The position numbers and the translations under genes are program-made. From Sinorhizobium americanum (GTDB lineage: Bacteria > Pseudomonadota > Alphaproteobacteria > Rhizobiales > Rhizobiaceae): DNA of 64,000 bases. Of this stretch, positions 53,846-62,094 are shown piece by piece. The stretch's first letter is position 1, and each line of letters opens with the position of its first letter. Location: the NCBI RefSeq assembly GCF_001651855.1, contig NZ_LNQC01000080.1, positions 62,001 to 126,000 on the forward strand. Direction: 5' to 3'. The notes under the pieces were generated by a model. That model saw only the letters and a list, made by a program, of their open reading frames with translations. It searched no databases and had not been told where the DNA came from.

Positions 53846-54613
53846 CTATGCCCGCAAGAAGGAGCGGCCCTGACCCAATTGCGCGAATCTCGCGGTTGGC
53901 AGGATCGTCAGCGGCGCAAACGGCACCTCCTCGCGCCCGCCGAACATCAGGCGGCGCTCGAACGGCTCGGAATCGAAAATCGGGTACCGATCCAGAATGG
54001 ACGGCCTCTGGCCACGCACCTGCGCAACGAGGAGCGCACCGTCGGCGTTGTAGACGCCGAGATTCTCCCGCCGCTCCACCACGGTCGTCGATCCGAAGAT
54101 GCGCTTGTAGAAGGCGGTGTGCCGTGGACGGCAGGCGGTCAGGCAGCGGTCGGCGGCAAAATACTCGCAGGCCATCGCCACCGGGCGCAGCGTCAGATAC
54201 GGCAGGGCCTTCAGATCGTCGCCGAGGACCTCCGGATCGACGGCCAGTCTGCCCGGATCGATCAGCACCATGCCCGCATCCAGAAAGACCTCGATCTCTT
54301 CGCCGAAAATCAGCCCGGACGTGCTGGCGCGATGGTCCGGCGTCACATGGTGGACGCGCACCGTGCTGACCAGCCTCTCGTCGAGATAGATGCCGAAGAC
54401 ATAGGCGTGGTTGTCGAAGTCCAGCGCGTCGACGAGCGTCGCACCGGGCAGCTCCATGAGGTTGACGGCCCTGTAAGCCTTGAATCTCAGGCGTGCGATA
54501 TCCTCCATATCCTCGCCGCCTTCGACCCGCCGGTATTCGACGCGATCGAGGAGCAGCATGAGCTTCTCGGAAAAACTGCCAGAACCGGTCTGGCCCCCGT
54601 TGGCACGCATCAC
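53846..54613 (-). CDS. FeeM-like N-acyl amino acid synthase / GNAT-fold protein
   Basis: 255 residues related to the N-acyl amino acid synthase FeeM, an acyltransferase of the same fold as autoinducer synthases. Visible are ARLRFKAYRAVNLMELPGAT, the acyl-donor strand VSTVRVHHVTP, and CEYFAADRCLTACRPRHTAFYKRIFG. FeeM condenses acyl-ACP with an amino acid; here the product is unknown. The gene's upstream region carries three full CtrA-type sites, the nearest 13 bp from the start codon, suggesting cell-cycle-linked control. No signal peptide. Confidence 0.8.
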   Translation of the reverse strand: MMRANGGQTGSGSFSEKLMLLLDRVEYRRVEGGEDMEDIARLRFKAYRAVNLMELPGATLVDALDFDNHAYVFGIYLDERLVSTVRVHHVTPDHRASTSGLIFGEEIEVFLDAGMVLIDPGRLAVDPEVLGDDLKALPYLTLRPVAMACEYFAADRCLTACRPRHTAFYKRIFGSTTVVERRENLGVYNADGALLVAQVRGQRPSILDRYPIFDSEPFERRLMFGGREEVPFAPLTILPTARFAQLGQGRSFLRA

Positions 54614-54625
54614 CCCATCCCATGG

Positions 54626-54640
54626 TTAACAGGTGGTTAA
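54626..54640. promoter_or_regulatory. CtrA-type binding site 1
   Basis: TTAACAGGTGGTTAA matches TTAA-N7-TTAA exactly. It lies 13 bp upstream of the FeeM-like start codon, a position that would block transcription or translation initiation if bound. Confidence 0.7.
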
Positions 54641-54690
54641 ACCTATTTATGGGAGGGCCGTCGGCAACAACAAAATGGCACAACTCACAA

Positions 54691-54705
54691 TTAACGTTCT
54701 GTTAA
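54691..54705. promoter_or_regulatory. CtrA-type binding site 2
   Basis: TTAACGTTCTGTTAA matches TTAA-N7-TTAA exactly, about 78 bp upstream of the FeeM-like start codon. Confidence 0.7.
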
Positions 54706-54707
54706 CC

Positions 54708-54722
54708 TTAACAAAAAGTTAA
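54708..54722. promoter_or_regulatory. CtrA-type binding site 3
   Basis: TTAACAAAAAGTTAA matches TTAA-N7-TTAA exactly and begins two bases after site 2. The three sites lie in an AT-rich island unlike the surrounding GC-rich DNA. Confidence 0.7.
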
Positions 54723-54772
54723 ATCGCCGCGGCTAACGGGCGGCGAGCGGTACGACAGTCGCCTATTCGCGT

Positions 54773-57082
54773 TTAAGCGATCTGCGAGCGCGACGCTTTC
54801 GCGTTCCGTCGTCGGACACGCGGCTTGCACAAGTCCCTTATCGCCGATGCCGGCATCGGCGCCGAGAACACGAAACCTTGGATCAGATCGGCACAGCGAT
54901 AGTCGTTGATGAGCTGCAGCTCATCGAGGGTCTCGACCCCTTCTACGACTGCTTTGAGGCCGAGGGCGCGGCCGAGATTGACTGCGCTGCACAGCAGTTT
55001 GAAGCGGCGCGCATCGTCGCGGATGTTGCGGACGAAGGAGCGATCGATCTTGATGATCGAGACGGGCAGTGCGTCGAGATAGCTAAGGCTCGAATAGCCG
55101 GTCCCGAAGTCGTCGATCGCAAGGGTCATGCCGCGCTCGCGCAATTCGTGAAGTAGCGACTGGCCCTTGGCCGGCTCATCCATAAGGCAGCTTTCAGTCA
55201 CTTCCAGATGCAACCGGGCCGGGTTCAGACCGGTCTCGTGCAGTGCCTTGCCGACCATCTCGACAATCTGCCTGTCGCGGAGATCAAGCACCGACAGGTT
55301 GACCGAAACCGAGACGCCCGCGGGCCAGGTCGAGCAATCGCGGCAGGCCTGCCGGAGCACGAAGCATGTGATCTCGGTGACGAGCCCCATCTCCTCCGCA
55401 AGCTGGATGAAGACGCTCGGCGGCACCGGCCCGCGTTCCGGGTGAGTCCAGCGCGCCAAGGCCTCGCAGCATTCGACGCGCGCCCCGTCGGGCGTGAACA
55501 TCGGTTGGTAGGAAACGCTGAGAGCACCGGACTTGAGCGCTTCGCGCAGATCGCTCTTGAGCTTCTGCCGGTCGAGATAGCGCGCATCCATTTCGGCTTC
55601 GAAGGCGGTGCACCCTCCCCTTTCGCGCGATTTCGTTTCCGCCAGCGCCAGGTCGGCCTTGATCTGCAGATCCTCGAATCGAAAGGCGCTGCTCCTGGCA
55701 ATGACGAAGCCGGAGCTCATGGTCATGTAGAATGTGAAGCCACCCGCCTCGTAGGCGCCACGCATCCGGACGTGGACATCGCGAATGCGCTCGTCGAGGT
55801 CCGGGCGGTTTTCCTTGTTGGGGAAAAAGACGACGAACTCGTCGCCCATCAGCCGTGCCGCGATCGCGCCGCTGCCCGCGACATCTTTGAGGCGCTCGGC
55901 GATCGACTGCAGCAACTTGTCGCCGACCACGTGACCGCGTGTATCGTTCACGTGCTTGAATTCGGCGACGTCGATGAGCAGCAGCCCGATGTCTCGGTCG
56001 GGCACAGCCTCGCCGGCGACCGCATTGTGCGCCAGTTCGAAAAGATAGTCGCGGCTCGGCAGCCCGGTCAGCGTATCGAAGCGTACCATCTGCAGGATCT
56101 GTCTTTCCGCCTGAACCCGCGCCGTCACGTCTTCGAAAATCAGCACGATCTCGCCGCTTTCGCGCCGGCTCGCCGAAAATTCAAGAAAGAAATCTTCGGA
56201 AACGGGAACGAGCGCACGCGATCGCTTTCCCTTGAGCAGGAGGTCGAGCCTACGAACCATGGTCGCGGTCTTTTCCGCGTCCAGCGTCATCTCGCGGGCG
56301 CCACGCCGCAGCACCTCGTTGAGGAGCACATCTTTCGTTTCCGCCTTGTCGCCGAGCTTCAGAAGCTCGCAGGCGCGCTCATTGGCGACGACGATCCGGT
56401 TGTCGCCGTCCAACATGAACAGGCCGTGCGTCATGTTGTTGAGAGCCGCATCGAACTGGCCGTTGATCGACCTGATTTCTCGAGCGGCTAGGACATTGTC
56501 GTAGAGAAACGCGCGCACGTTGTTCGCCATCTTCCATGTCGTGAAGATGAACGGCAGGATTAGGACCGCCAGCACCAGCATGTAGGGGTCGCCCAACGTG
56601 ATGAGGCCCATGACGATCGGCAGGCAGGCCGACGAGGACAGCAACAGCACCGCGCGTTCGGAGCCGTAATTCCTGCCCACCAGCGAAATCATCGAGGCAA
56701 GCGTCACCGAAATGCAGGCGAGCTCCGCGAATGAATCCTGGCTGACGGCAATGGCATAGCCACAGGTGAGGCCACAGGTCAGCGTGACGCCGATGCCACC
56801 GACTATATATCGGTTTTCCCATCTTCTGACGATCATGCGATCGGCGTGAGAGAAATCCTCGCGGTCGAAGCGCCGCATGTCGAGATTTCGGAGAGTCCAG
56901 ATGATGACGATCGCAACGGCGCAGCCGAGATAGAAGGCATCGGACGTCTTCAGGAAGACGAGCAGAAAGGTCACGACGTGCGACAGCATGCCGATCACCA
57001 AGGCCCGGCGATGTTGGTAGAGCGAGCTTACAGACGAGAGGTAGATGTCTGTCGGAAAAGCGCCCTGTTCATTGCGCGTCAT
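54773..57082 (-). CDS. Membrane GGDEF/EAL (c-di-GMP) protein with PAS-like domain
   Basis: 769 residues. Several transmembrane helices span about 28-190, a PAS-like domain covers about 200-325, GGDEF about 330-490, and EAL about 505-750. The GGDEF signature is degenerate (MGDEF, 412-416), though Asp371 (LLLIDVAEF) is kept. The EAL domain looks complete: CEALARW (540-542 EAL), LEVTES, IDDFGTGYSSLSYL, KIDRSFV and VVEGVET. I expect a phosphodiesterase, with GGDEF serving as a regulatory or weak synthase domain. No I-site RxxD is seen. Confidence 0.9.
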   Translation of the reverse strand: MTRNEQGAFPTDIYLSSVSSLYQHRRALVIGMLSHVVTFLLVFLKTSDAFYLGCAVAIVIIWTLRNLDMRRFDREDFSHADRMIVRRWENRYIVGGIGVTLTCGLTCGYAIAVSQDSFAELACISVTLASMISLVGRNYGSERAVLLLSSSACLPIVMGLITLGDPYMLVLAVLILPFIFTTWKMANNVRAFLYDNVLAAREIRSINGQFDAALNNMTHGLFMLDGDNRIVVANERACELLKLGDKAETKDVLLNEVLRRGAREMTLDAEKTATMVRRLDLLLKGKRSRALVPVSEDFFLEFSASRRESGEIVLIFEDVTARVQAERQILQMVRFDTLTGLPSRDYLFELAHNAVAGEAVPDRDIGLLLIDVAEFKHVNDTRGHVVGDKLLQSIAERLKDVAGSGAIAARLMGDEFVVFFPNKENRPDLDERIRDVHVRMRGAYEAGGFTFYMTMSSGFVIARSSAFRFEDLQIKADLALAETKSRERGGCTAFEAEMDARYLDRQKLKSDLREALKSGALSVSYQPMFTPDGARVECCEALARWTHPERGPVPPSVFIQLAEEMGLVTEITCFVLRQACRDCSTWPAGVSVSVNLSVLDLRDRQIVEMVGKALHETGLNPARLHLEVTESCLMDEPAKGQSLLHELRERGMTLAIDDFGTGYSSLSYLDALPVSIIKIDRSFVRNIRDDARRFKLLCSAVNLGRALGLKAVVEGVETLDELQLINDYRCADLIQGFVFSAPMPASAIRDLCKPRVRRRNAKASRSQIA

Positions 57083-57500
57083 GAACCAAGCTCCGGTTTG
57101 CCGGATTGTTAGAAGTGAGGACTTAAGGAATGATTTCGTCTAACTGTCGAATATAACTGCAGAACTCCGGATCAGCGGCAACTCGGTTTTCGCGTTTCGG
57201 CGGAGATTCAACCTTCTCTTGCGGCCAGCCGCCGATAATGCACGGGTTTTGCAACCGCGCATAGGCGTGCGTTAAGGAAATAAAAACCAATCGAACTTCC
57301 ATGGTTGTCGAGTGGGCAAACCCCCTTTCAAAAGGAAATGGTTAGCCGATCTTGAAGAAACGGCGCCGAATGCCCGTTGCAAACCTTGAAACGCGCCGTA
57401 AAACTCCACCGGGAGGCCTCGCATGGCACCCGCCTCTCTCCGTGGTTGACTTTGACCGCTCTCTGGCGGCAAGGCTTTTCAAAACGATAACCGGAGTTTG
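57083..57500. other. Divergent intergenic region between GGDEF/EAL and PuuD-like genes
   Basis: 418 bp without a supported gene. I see short AT-rich patches (TTAAGGAATG, TTAAGGAAATAAAAA), an isolated CCTTT-CA-AAAGG hairpin near 57327, and no T-run terminator. One TTAA occurs at 57272 without the second half of a CtrA site. The ribosome binding site CCGGAG for the downstream gene is at 57490. Confidence 0.5.
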
Positions 57501-58259
57501 ATGATGCCGAAACCTGTCGTCGCCATACCCTGCGACTTTCGCGAATTCGACGGCAATGTCTGGCACGTGGTAGCCCATCAATATGTGCGTGCTGCCGTCG
57601 AGGGGGCAGGCGTCATGCCCTTCCTCGTTCCGGCGCTCGAAAGCGGCAACGACATCGATGAAATCCTCGACCGGGTCGACGGGGTGCTTGCCAGCGGCGC
57701 CCGCTCCAACGTCCACCCGTCGCATTACGGCCGAGAGGCGACCGATGCGGATGGACCCTTCGACGCCGGCCGCGACGCGACCAGCCTCCCCTTGATCCGT
57801 GGGGCGCTCGATCGCGGCATTCCGCTGCTCGCCATCTGCCGCGGCATTCAGGAACTCAATGTCGCGCTCGGCGGCACGCTCGCAACCGAAATCCAGGATC
57901 TGCCGGGGATTTCGGACCATCGCAAGCCGGACGTGCCCGATCTCGACATCGCCTATGGCATCCGCCAGGACGTGGTCGTCAAGGAAGGAAGCTGCCTCGC
58001 TCCCGTTCTCGGCACCGGGCGGATTCGGGTTAACTCGCTGCATCGCCAGGCGATCGCAGCCACCGCGCCAAGGCTGGCAGTCGAGGCCGTCGCCGACGAT
58101 GGCACGATCGAGGCGGTGTCGGTCATCGGCGCCAAGGCGTTTGCGGTCGGCGTCCAATGGCATCCGGAATATTGGGTGCGGACCGACGGCCCCTCCGCCG
58201 CCCTCTTCAAGGCCTTTGGCGATGCGGTGCGCGGCTATCGGGAGAGCAAGGCGAAATAG
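57501..58259 (+). CDS. Class I glutamine amidotransferase-like gamma-glutamyl hydrolase (PuuD-like)
   Basis: 252-residue peptidase C26 protein. The catalytic Cys113 lies in LLAICRGIQELNVALGG, and the His-Glu pair is in VGVQWHPEYW. PuuD-type enzymes cleave gamma-glutamyl-gamma-aminobutyrate in putrescine degradation, but other gamma-glutamyl substrates are possible and no other puu gene is nearby. ATG 57501 is used with CCGGAG upstream; an ATG at 57504 is equally plausible. A pair of palindromic repeats separates it from the convergent dehydrogenase gene. Confidence 0.88.
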   Translation: MMPKPVVAIPCDFREFDGNVWHVVAHQYVRAAVEGAGVMPFLVPALESGNDIDEILDRVDGVLASGARSNVHPSHYGREATDADGPFDAGRDATSLPLIRGALDRGIPLLAICRGIQELNVALGGTLATEIQDLPGISDHRKPDVPDLDIAYGIRQDVVVKEGSCLAPVLGTGRIRVNSLHRQAIAATAPRLAVEAVADDGTIEAVSVIGAKAFAVGVQWHPEYWVRTDGPSAALFKAFGDAVRGYRESKAK

Positions 58260-58267
58260 CCGCTCTG

Positions 58268-58424
58268 ACAGCGCCGCGCGTCTTTTCAGACGTGCAAAGG
58301 ACGCTGTAGCACTTTAAGTCTGCGCATCGTGCTTTCAAGTGGAACCACCGAAAGCAGAAAGATGCTCTAGATTCAAAGTGCTAGAGCGTCCTTTGCGCGT
58401 TCAAATGAACGCGCGGCGCTCTAG
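58268..58424. repeat. Pair of RIME-type repeats in inverted orientation
   Basis: Copy 1 (58268-58317) is in reverse orientation and copy 2 (58374-58424) in forward orientation. Both contain the AAAGTGCT-AGCG-CCTTTGCGCG-type core seen at 4401-4450. A further hairpin, GCTTTC/GAAAGC, lies between them. Copy 2 ends inside the stop codon of the following minus-strand gene. Confidence 0.8.
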
Positions 58425-59383
58425 CGGCCTTTGCGCTCGAACGGCGTCTCGGCGACCGGCGTCAGCGCCCGTCCGGTGGAAAACCAGGCCTTCAGATTGT
58501 CGACGACGAGATCGGCCATGGCATTGCGGGTGACGACCGAGGCGGACGCCACATGCGGCAGCAGCGAGACGTTCGGGAAAGCGAGAAGCGCCTCCGGCAC
58601 ATGCGGCTCGTTCTCGAAGACGTCGAGCCCGGCACCGGCAATTGTGTTGCTTTCGAGCGCCGCAACCAAGGCAGCCTCGTCCAGCGTCGAACCGCGGCCG
58701 ACATTGATCACCACCCCTTGCGGTCCAAGCGCCGCGAGAACTTCCGCATTGACGGCCTTCGCCGTGCTCGCCGTCCCCGGTACGATGACGATCAGCGTGT
58801 CGACTGCCTCGGCCAGGGCCAGAAGGCTCGGATAAAAGGCGAAGGGCAGTTCCTCGCGCCGGCTGCGCGTGTGATAGGCGATGGGCACGCGGAACGCCTC
58901 CAGCCTGCGGGCGATCGCCAGGCCGATCCTGCCAAGGCCGAAAAGCCCAACCTTCCGGCCCCGGAGCGACAGCGGCGACAGCGGGAAAGCACCGTCGCGC
59001 ACCCACCGGCCCTGCCGCAGCCATTGCTCCGCCTGGGGCAGCTGACGCACGGTGTTGAGGAGCAGCCCGATCGCCGTATCGGCGACTTCCTCCGTCAGCA
59101 CATCCGGCGTGTTGGTGACGACGATACCGCGCTCCGCTGCGTGGGCGACATCGACGCCGTCATAGCCCACGCCGAAGTTGCCAACGATTTCGAGCCGAGG
59201 GAAGGCATCCATCAGTCCCGTCGGAAGACGTCCCGACACGGCGATGCCGACGACATCCGCCATGTCTGCCGTCACCAGTGCCGCATCGGCGCGCTCGATG
59301 CGCACAGTCTCGAACATCTCCGGCAATCGCTCGAGGATGCGCGGGTTGATCTTCCCGGGCACCAGGATTCTAGGACGGCTCAT
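58421..59383 (-). CDS. D-2-hydroxyacid dehydrogenase (NAD-binding)
   Basis: 320 residues. The nucleotide fold is VGLFGLGRIGLAIARRLEAF. Catalytic residues are Arg in VINVGRGSTLDE, Glu in LDVFENEPHVPE, and His in LLPHVASASV. It resembles glyoxylate/hydroxypyruvate reductases and related 2-keto acid reductases; substrate cannot be told. The VLTEEVADTAIGLLLNTVRQ segment is typical. The stop codon TAG (58423-58421) lies within the end of a RIME-type repeat, so the C-terminus may have been altered by repeat insertion. Confidence 0.92.
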   Translation of the reverse strand: MSRPRILVPGKINPRILERLPEMFETVRIERADAALVTADMADVVGIAVSGRLPTGLMDAFPRLEIVGNFGVGYDGVDVAHAAERGIVVTNTPDVLTEEVADTAIGLLLNTVRQLPQAEQWLRQGRWVRDGAFPLSPLSLRGRKVGLFGLGRIGLAIARRLEAFRVPIAYHTRSRREELPFAFYPSLLALAEAVDTLIVIVPGTASTAKAVNAEVLAALGPQGVVINVGRGSTLDEAALVAALESNTIAGAGLDVFENEPHVPEALLAFPNVSLLPHVASASVVTRNAMADLVVDNLKAWFSTGRALTPVAETPFERKGR

Positions 59384-59450
59384 CGAGGCTTCCTTTCAAT
59401 GCGTCACAAAATACGGATGCCTGCATCTTGTTCCGACTCGCAAGGAGGGA

Positions 59451-60473
59451 TCAAGCCGTTACCCGGAGCGGACCGGTCGACTGGCGGATGCGCATCTCCG
59501 GTTTGATCAGGTGAATGCCGTCGGGCTCATGGCTGCCGGAAAGCTTGTCGAGGAGCGCACGGGCCGCACTGCGCCCGACTTCCGCCTGGCCGTTCCAGAC
59601 GGTCGTCAGCGCCGGCGTCGCGATCGAGGCTTCCTCGAGATCGTCATAGCCGGTGACCGAAATATCGACGCCCGGCACGAGGCCGGCGCGGGCGATGCCG
59701 TTCATCATGCCGATTGCAACCAGGTCGTTCCAGCAAACCACGGCGGTCGGCTTCTGCGGCAGCGACAGGAGATGCACCGCCGCCTCGAAGCCGCCCTGCT
59801 TCGAGCGGGGGCCCGGGATACGCAGGTCCGGATCGACCTCGATATTCGCCTTACGCAAGGCGTTGACATAGCCCTGGTAGCGGTCGCGCCCGGTCGAGGT
59901 CTGGTCGGTGCCGCCGACCATCGCGATGCAGCGGTGGCCGAGACCGATCAGATGGTTGGTGGCCAGCGCGATGCCGTAGGCGTCGTCGCCGCGGAAGATC
60001 GGTACGTCGAGGCCTTCGATCGAACGGGCGATTAGGATCGCCGGCATGCCGTTGTCCTCGGCGAGCTGGATATCCTCCGGCGGCGTGCCGATCGCCGGCG
60101 ACATAATGACGCCGTCGCCGCCGAGTTGCAGCAGCGTCTCGATGAAATCGCGCTGTTTCTCGACGGAATCGTAGTGATTGGAAAGAATGAAGGTCTGCTT
60201 GTCGCGATCGAGCTCCGCCTCGATCGACTTCAGGATCTCGCCGTAGAACGGATTCATGATGTCGTGCACGACGACGCCGATGATGCCGGAGCGGGAGGTC
60301 CTGAGGCTCGCGGCGCGGCGATTGTAGATGTAGCCGAGGGCGCGCGCCTGTTCCTTGATCTTCTCACGGGTTGCGATCGCCACGAGCGGGCTGTCTCGCA
60401 ATGCCAGGGATACGGTCGCCGTCGAAAGTCCGAGTGTTTCCGCGATTGTCGAAAGCTTGACCTTCTGCGCCAC
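59451..60473 (-). CDS. LacI family transcriptional regulator
   Basis: 340 residues. The N-terminal helix-turn-helix is VKLSTIAETLGLSTATVSLALRDSP, with hinge LGYIYNRRAASLRTSRSG, followed by a periplasmic-binding-type sensor domain (residues about 62-340). The start is GTG 60473 behind GGGGGG, giving the standard N-terminus and the usual length; the frame continues to 60587 but without family match. It probably represses its own transcription and perhaps the adjacent hydroxyacid dehydrogenase 67 bp downstream. The ligand is unknown. Confidence 0.9.
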   Translation of the reverse strand: MAQKVKLSTIAETLGLSTATVSLALRDSPLVAIATREKIKEQARALGYIYNRRAASLRTSRSGIIGVVVHDIMNPFYGEILKSIEAELDRDKQTFILSNHYDSVEKQRDFIETLLQLGGDGVIMSPAIGTPPEDIQLAEDNGMPAILIARSIEGLDVPIFRGDDAYGIALATNHLIGLGHRCIAMVGGTDQTSTGRDRYQGYVNALRKANIEVDPDLRIPGPRSKQGGFEAAVHLLSLPQKPTAVVCWNDLVAIGMMNGIARAGLVPGVDISVTGYDDLEEASIATPALTTVWNGQAEVGRSAARALLDKLSGSHEPDGIHLIKPEMRIRQSTGPLRVTA

Positions 60474-60511
60474 CGTGCCCCCCGTTTGCCCGTCGAATGT
60501 CTCGGCTCGTT

Positions 60512-60536
60512 TTAAACCCTCTTTAAACTGTTTAAA
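60512..60536. promoter_or_regulatory. Overlapping dyad and CtrA-type site upstream of the LacI gene
   Basis: TTTAAAC-T-GTTTAAA at 60522-60536 is a perfect dyad with 7-bp arms. It overlaps TTAA-N7-TTAA at 60512-60526. Both lie 38-65 bp upstream of the LacI start. The dyad may be the LacI protein's own operator, and the CtrA match may be incidental to AT-rich sequence. Confidence 0.45.
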
Positions 60537-60573
60537 TCGCCGCTGCAATCGGGAATTGGCCATACGAGCTGCG

Positions 60574-61077
60574 TCAGTCGGCAGCACGCGCCGCCTGCAG
60601 ATTGCTGTCGACCACGCGCAGGAGTTTCAGAAGCGTGCGCACCTGCTTGTCGGTGAGGCCGCGCGTGGCGAGCTTTTCGGAATGCTGACCGGCCTCGGCA
60701 ATCGTCTGCAGTCGGTCGCGCCCCGGAGCCGTCAAAAAGACCTTGGTCAAGCGCGCATCGTCTTCGTCCGGGCGGCGCTCGAGGAAGCCCTGAGCCTCCA
60801 TGCGGCCGATCGTGCGCGTCATCGTCGGCGCCTTGACCCCGAGTCTCACGGCGAGCGCGCCAGCGGTCAGGCCGTCCGTTTCGGCCAAGGCGAGCATGAC
60901 GCCGTCCTGGCCGGCATAGAGGCCGCTCTCAACGAGGTTGCGGGAAAGCACGGTGCGCATCGAGCGGGCAGCCTGGACAAGCAGCGAGGCAAGGTCGTGG
61001 TCCTGCACGTCGGCATTCAGCTCGTCGCGCTTCTTGCCGTTCTTGCCCTTCTTTTCGGCTTTGCTCTTCTTGCCCAT
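60574..61077 (-). CDS. MarR family transcriptional regulator (167 aa)
   Basis: Winged-helix protein with core GLTAGALAVRLGVKAPTMTRTIGRMEAQG and wing RRPDEDDARLTKVFLT. The first 22 residues are a lysine-rich, low-complexity tail (MGKKSKAEKKGKNGKKRDEL), an unusual extension that may contact DNA nonspecifically. ATG 61077 follows GGAGG. It is divergent from the creatininase-family gene 113 bp away, so it probably controls it. Confidence 0.87.
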   Translation of the reverse strand: MGKKSKAEKKGKNGKKRDELNADVQDHDLASLLVQAARSMRTVLSRNLVESGLYAGQDGVMLALAETDGLTAGALAVRLGVKAPTMTRTIGRMEAQGFLERRPDEDDARLTKVFLTAPGRDRLQTIAEAGQHSEKLATRGLTDKQVRTLLKLLRVVDSNLQAARAAD

Positions 61078-61113
61078 TGGACCTCCGGCCGAATCCCTGA
61101 CACTTTCTTTATA

Positions 61114-61127
61114 GCAAGTCGGCTTGC
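61114..61127. promoter_or_regulatory. Small dyad between MarR and creatininase genes
   Basis: GCAAG-TCGG-CTTGC lies in the middle of the 113-bp divergent region, flanked by TTTATA and GAATAC. The arms are short, so support is moderate. Confidence 0.4.
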
Positions 61128-61190
61128 GAATACGAACTGTATGACTCAAATAACGATTTTACGACAATCGCCGCCGAGGACCGAAGAGAA

Positions 61191-61982
61191 ATGTCGCTGC
61201 CGAAGCCCCGCTGGGGCGACAATGACGCCGCACTTGCTCCCACCGAGCGGCGGGATTGGATCGCCGTCCTGCCGCTCGGCGCTGAGGAGCAGCACGGCCC
61301 GCATCTGCCCTTCGAAACGGACCGGCTGATCGCCGAGGGCATTGTCGATCGCGTCATTGCAAGGCTGCCCCGCGACCTCCCGGCGACCTTCCTGCCGGCC
61401 GAGCCGGTCGGCTATTCGATCGAACATATGGACGTTGCCGGAACCCGGACGCTTGCCTATGACGAAGCAATTTCGCGCTGGCTTGGTATCGCCGAAGACC
61501 TTGGCCGGCTCGGCATCCGCAAACTGGTGCTTTTGAATGCACATGGCGGCAATTCGCCGCTGACGACCATTGTGGCAACCGAGGCCAGGGTGCGCATCGG
61601 CATGCTCGCGGTCGCGACGAGCTGGACCCGTTTCGGGCAGCCGGACGGCTGGATCACAGCCGAGGACAAGGCGATCGACATCCATGGCGGCGACATCGAA
61701 ACATCGGTGATGCTGGCCCTCCACCCGGACAAGGTCGACATGACAAGGGCGCGCCACTTCCCCTCCCGTCAGAGCGAGTTTCAGCGGCGTTTCAAGCATC
61801 TGCGCGCCTATGGCCCGCATGCCTTCGGCTGGAAGATGGCGGACCTCAACCCGGACGGCGTAGCCGGCAATGCGGCCGCCGCCACGGCGGAGCGCGGCGA
61901 AGCTCTCCTCAGCCATGCGGTCGGCGGCATCATCGAGCTGCTCAAGGACGTGCAGGCCTTCGACCCCGACGAGCTCGCGTGA
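61191..61982 (+). CDS. Creatininase family protein
   Basis: 263-residue metal-dependent amidohydrolase-like protein. Metal ligands appear in PLGAEEQHGPHLPFETDRL (Glu33, His35, Asp44), NAHGGN and DIHGGDIETS. Creatininase hydrolyses creatinine; other family members act on formamidopyrimidine or mycofactocin-type peptides, so the substrate here is open. No transporter or partner enzyme lies beside it. It is divergent from the MarR gene. Confidence 0.88.
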   Translation: MSLPKPRWGDNDAALAPTERRDWIAVLPLGAEEQHGPHLPFETDRLIAEGIVDRVIARLPRDLPATFLPAEPVGYSIEHMDVAGTRTLAYDEAISRWLGIAEDLGRLGIRKLVLLNAHGGNSPLTTIVATEARVRIGMLAVATSWTRFGQPDGWITAEDKAIDIHGGDIETSVMLALHPDKVDMTRARHFPSRQSEFQRRFKHLRAYGPHAFGWKMADLNPDGVAGNAAAATAERGEALLSHAVGGIIELLKDVQAFDPDELA

Positions 61983-62094
61983 GCGGATGACGGCGGCGAA
62001 AAGGCGCGCCGCACATTTGCGCATCGCTGCGTCATCTCCTATATGAAACGCCAACGAAGATGCCCGCGGCGCATCGCCAATCCTCGAGGCTCCC

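Noticed and set aside
57272..57290. CtrA site in the PuuD-like promoter region
   Set aside because: Only one TTAA half is present; the second half does not occur at the N7 spacing.
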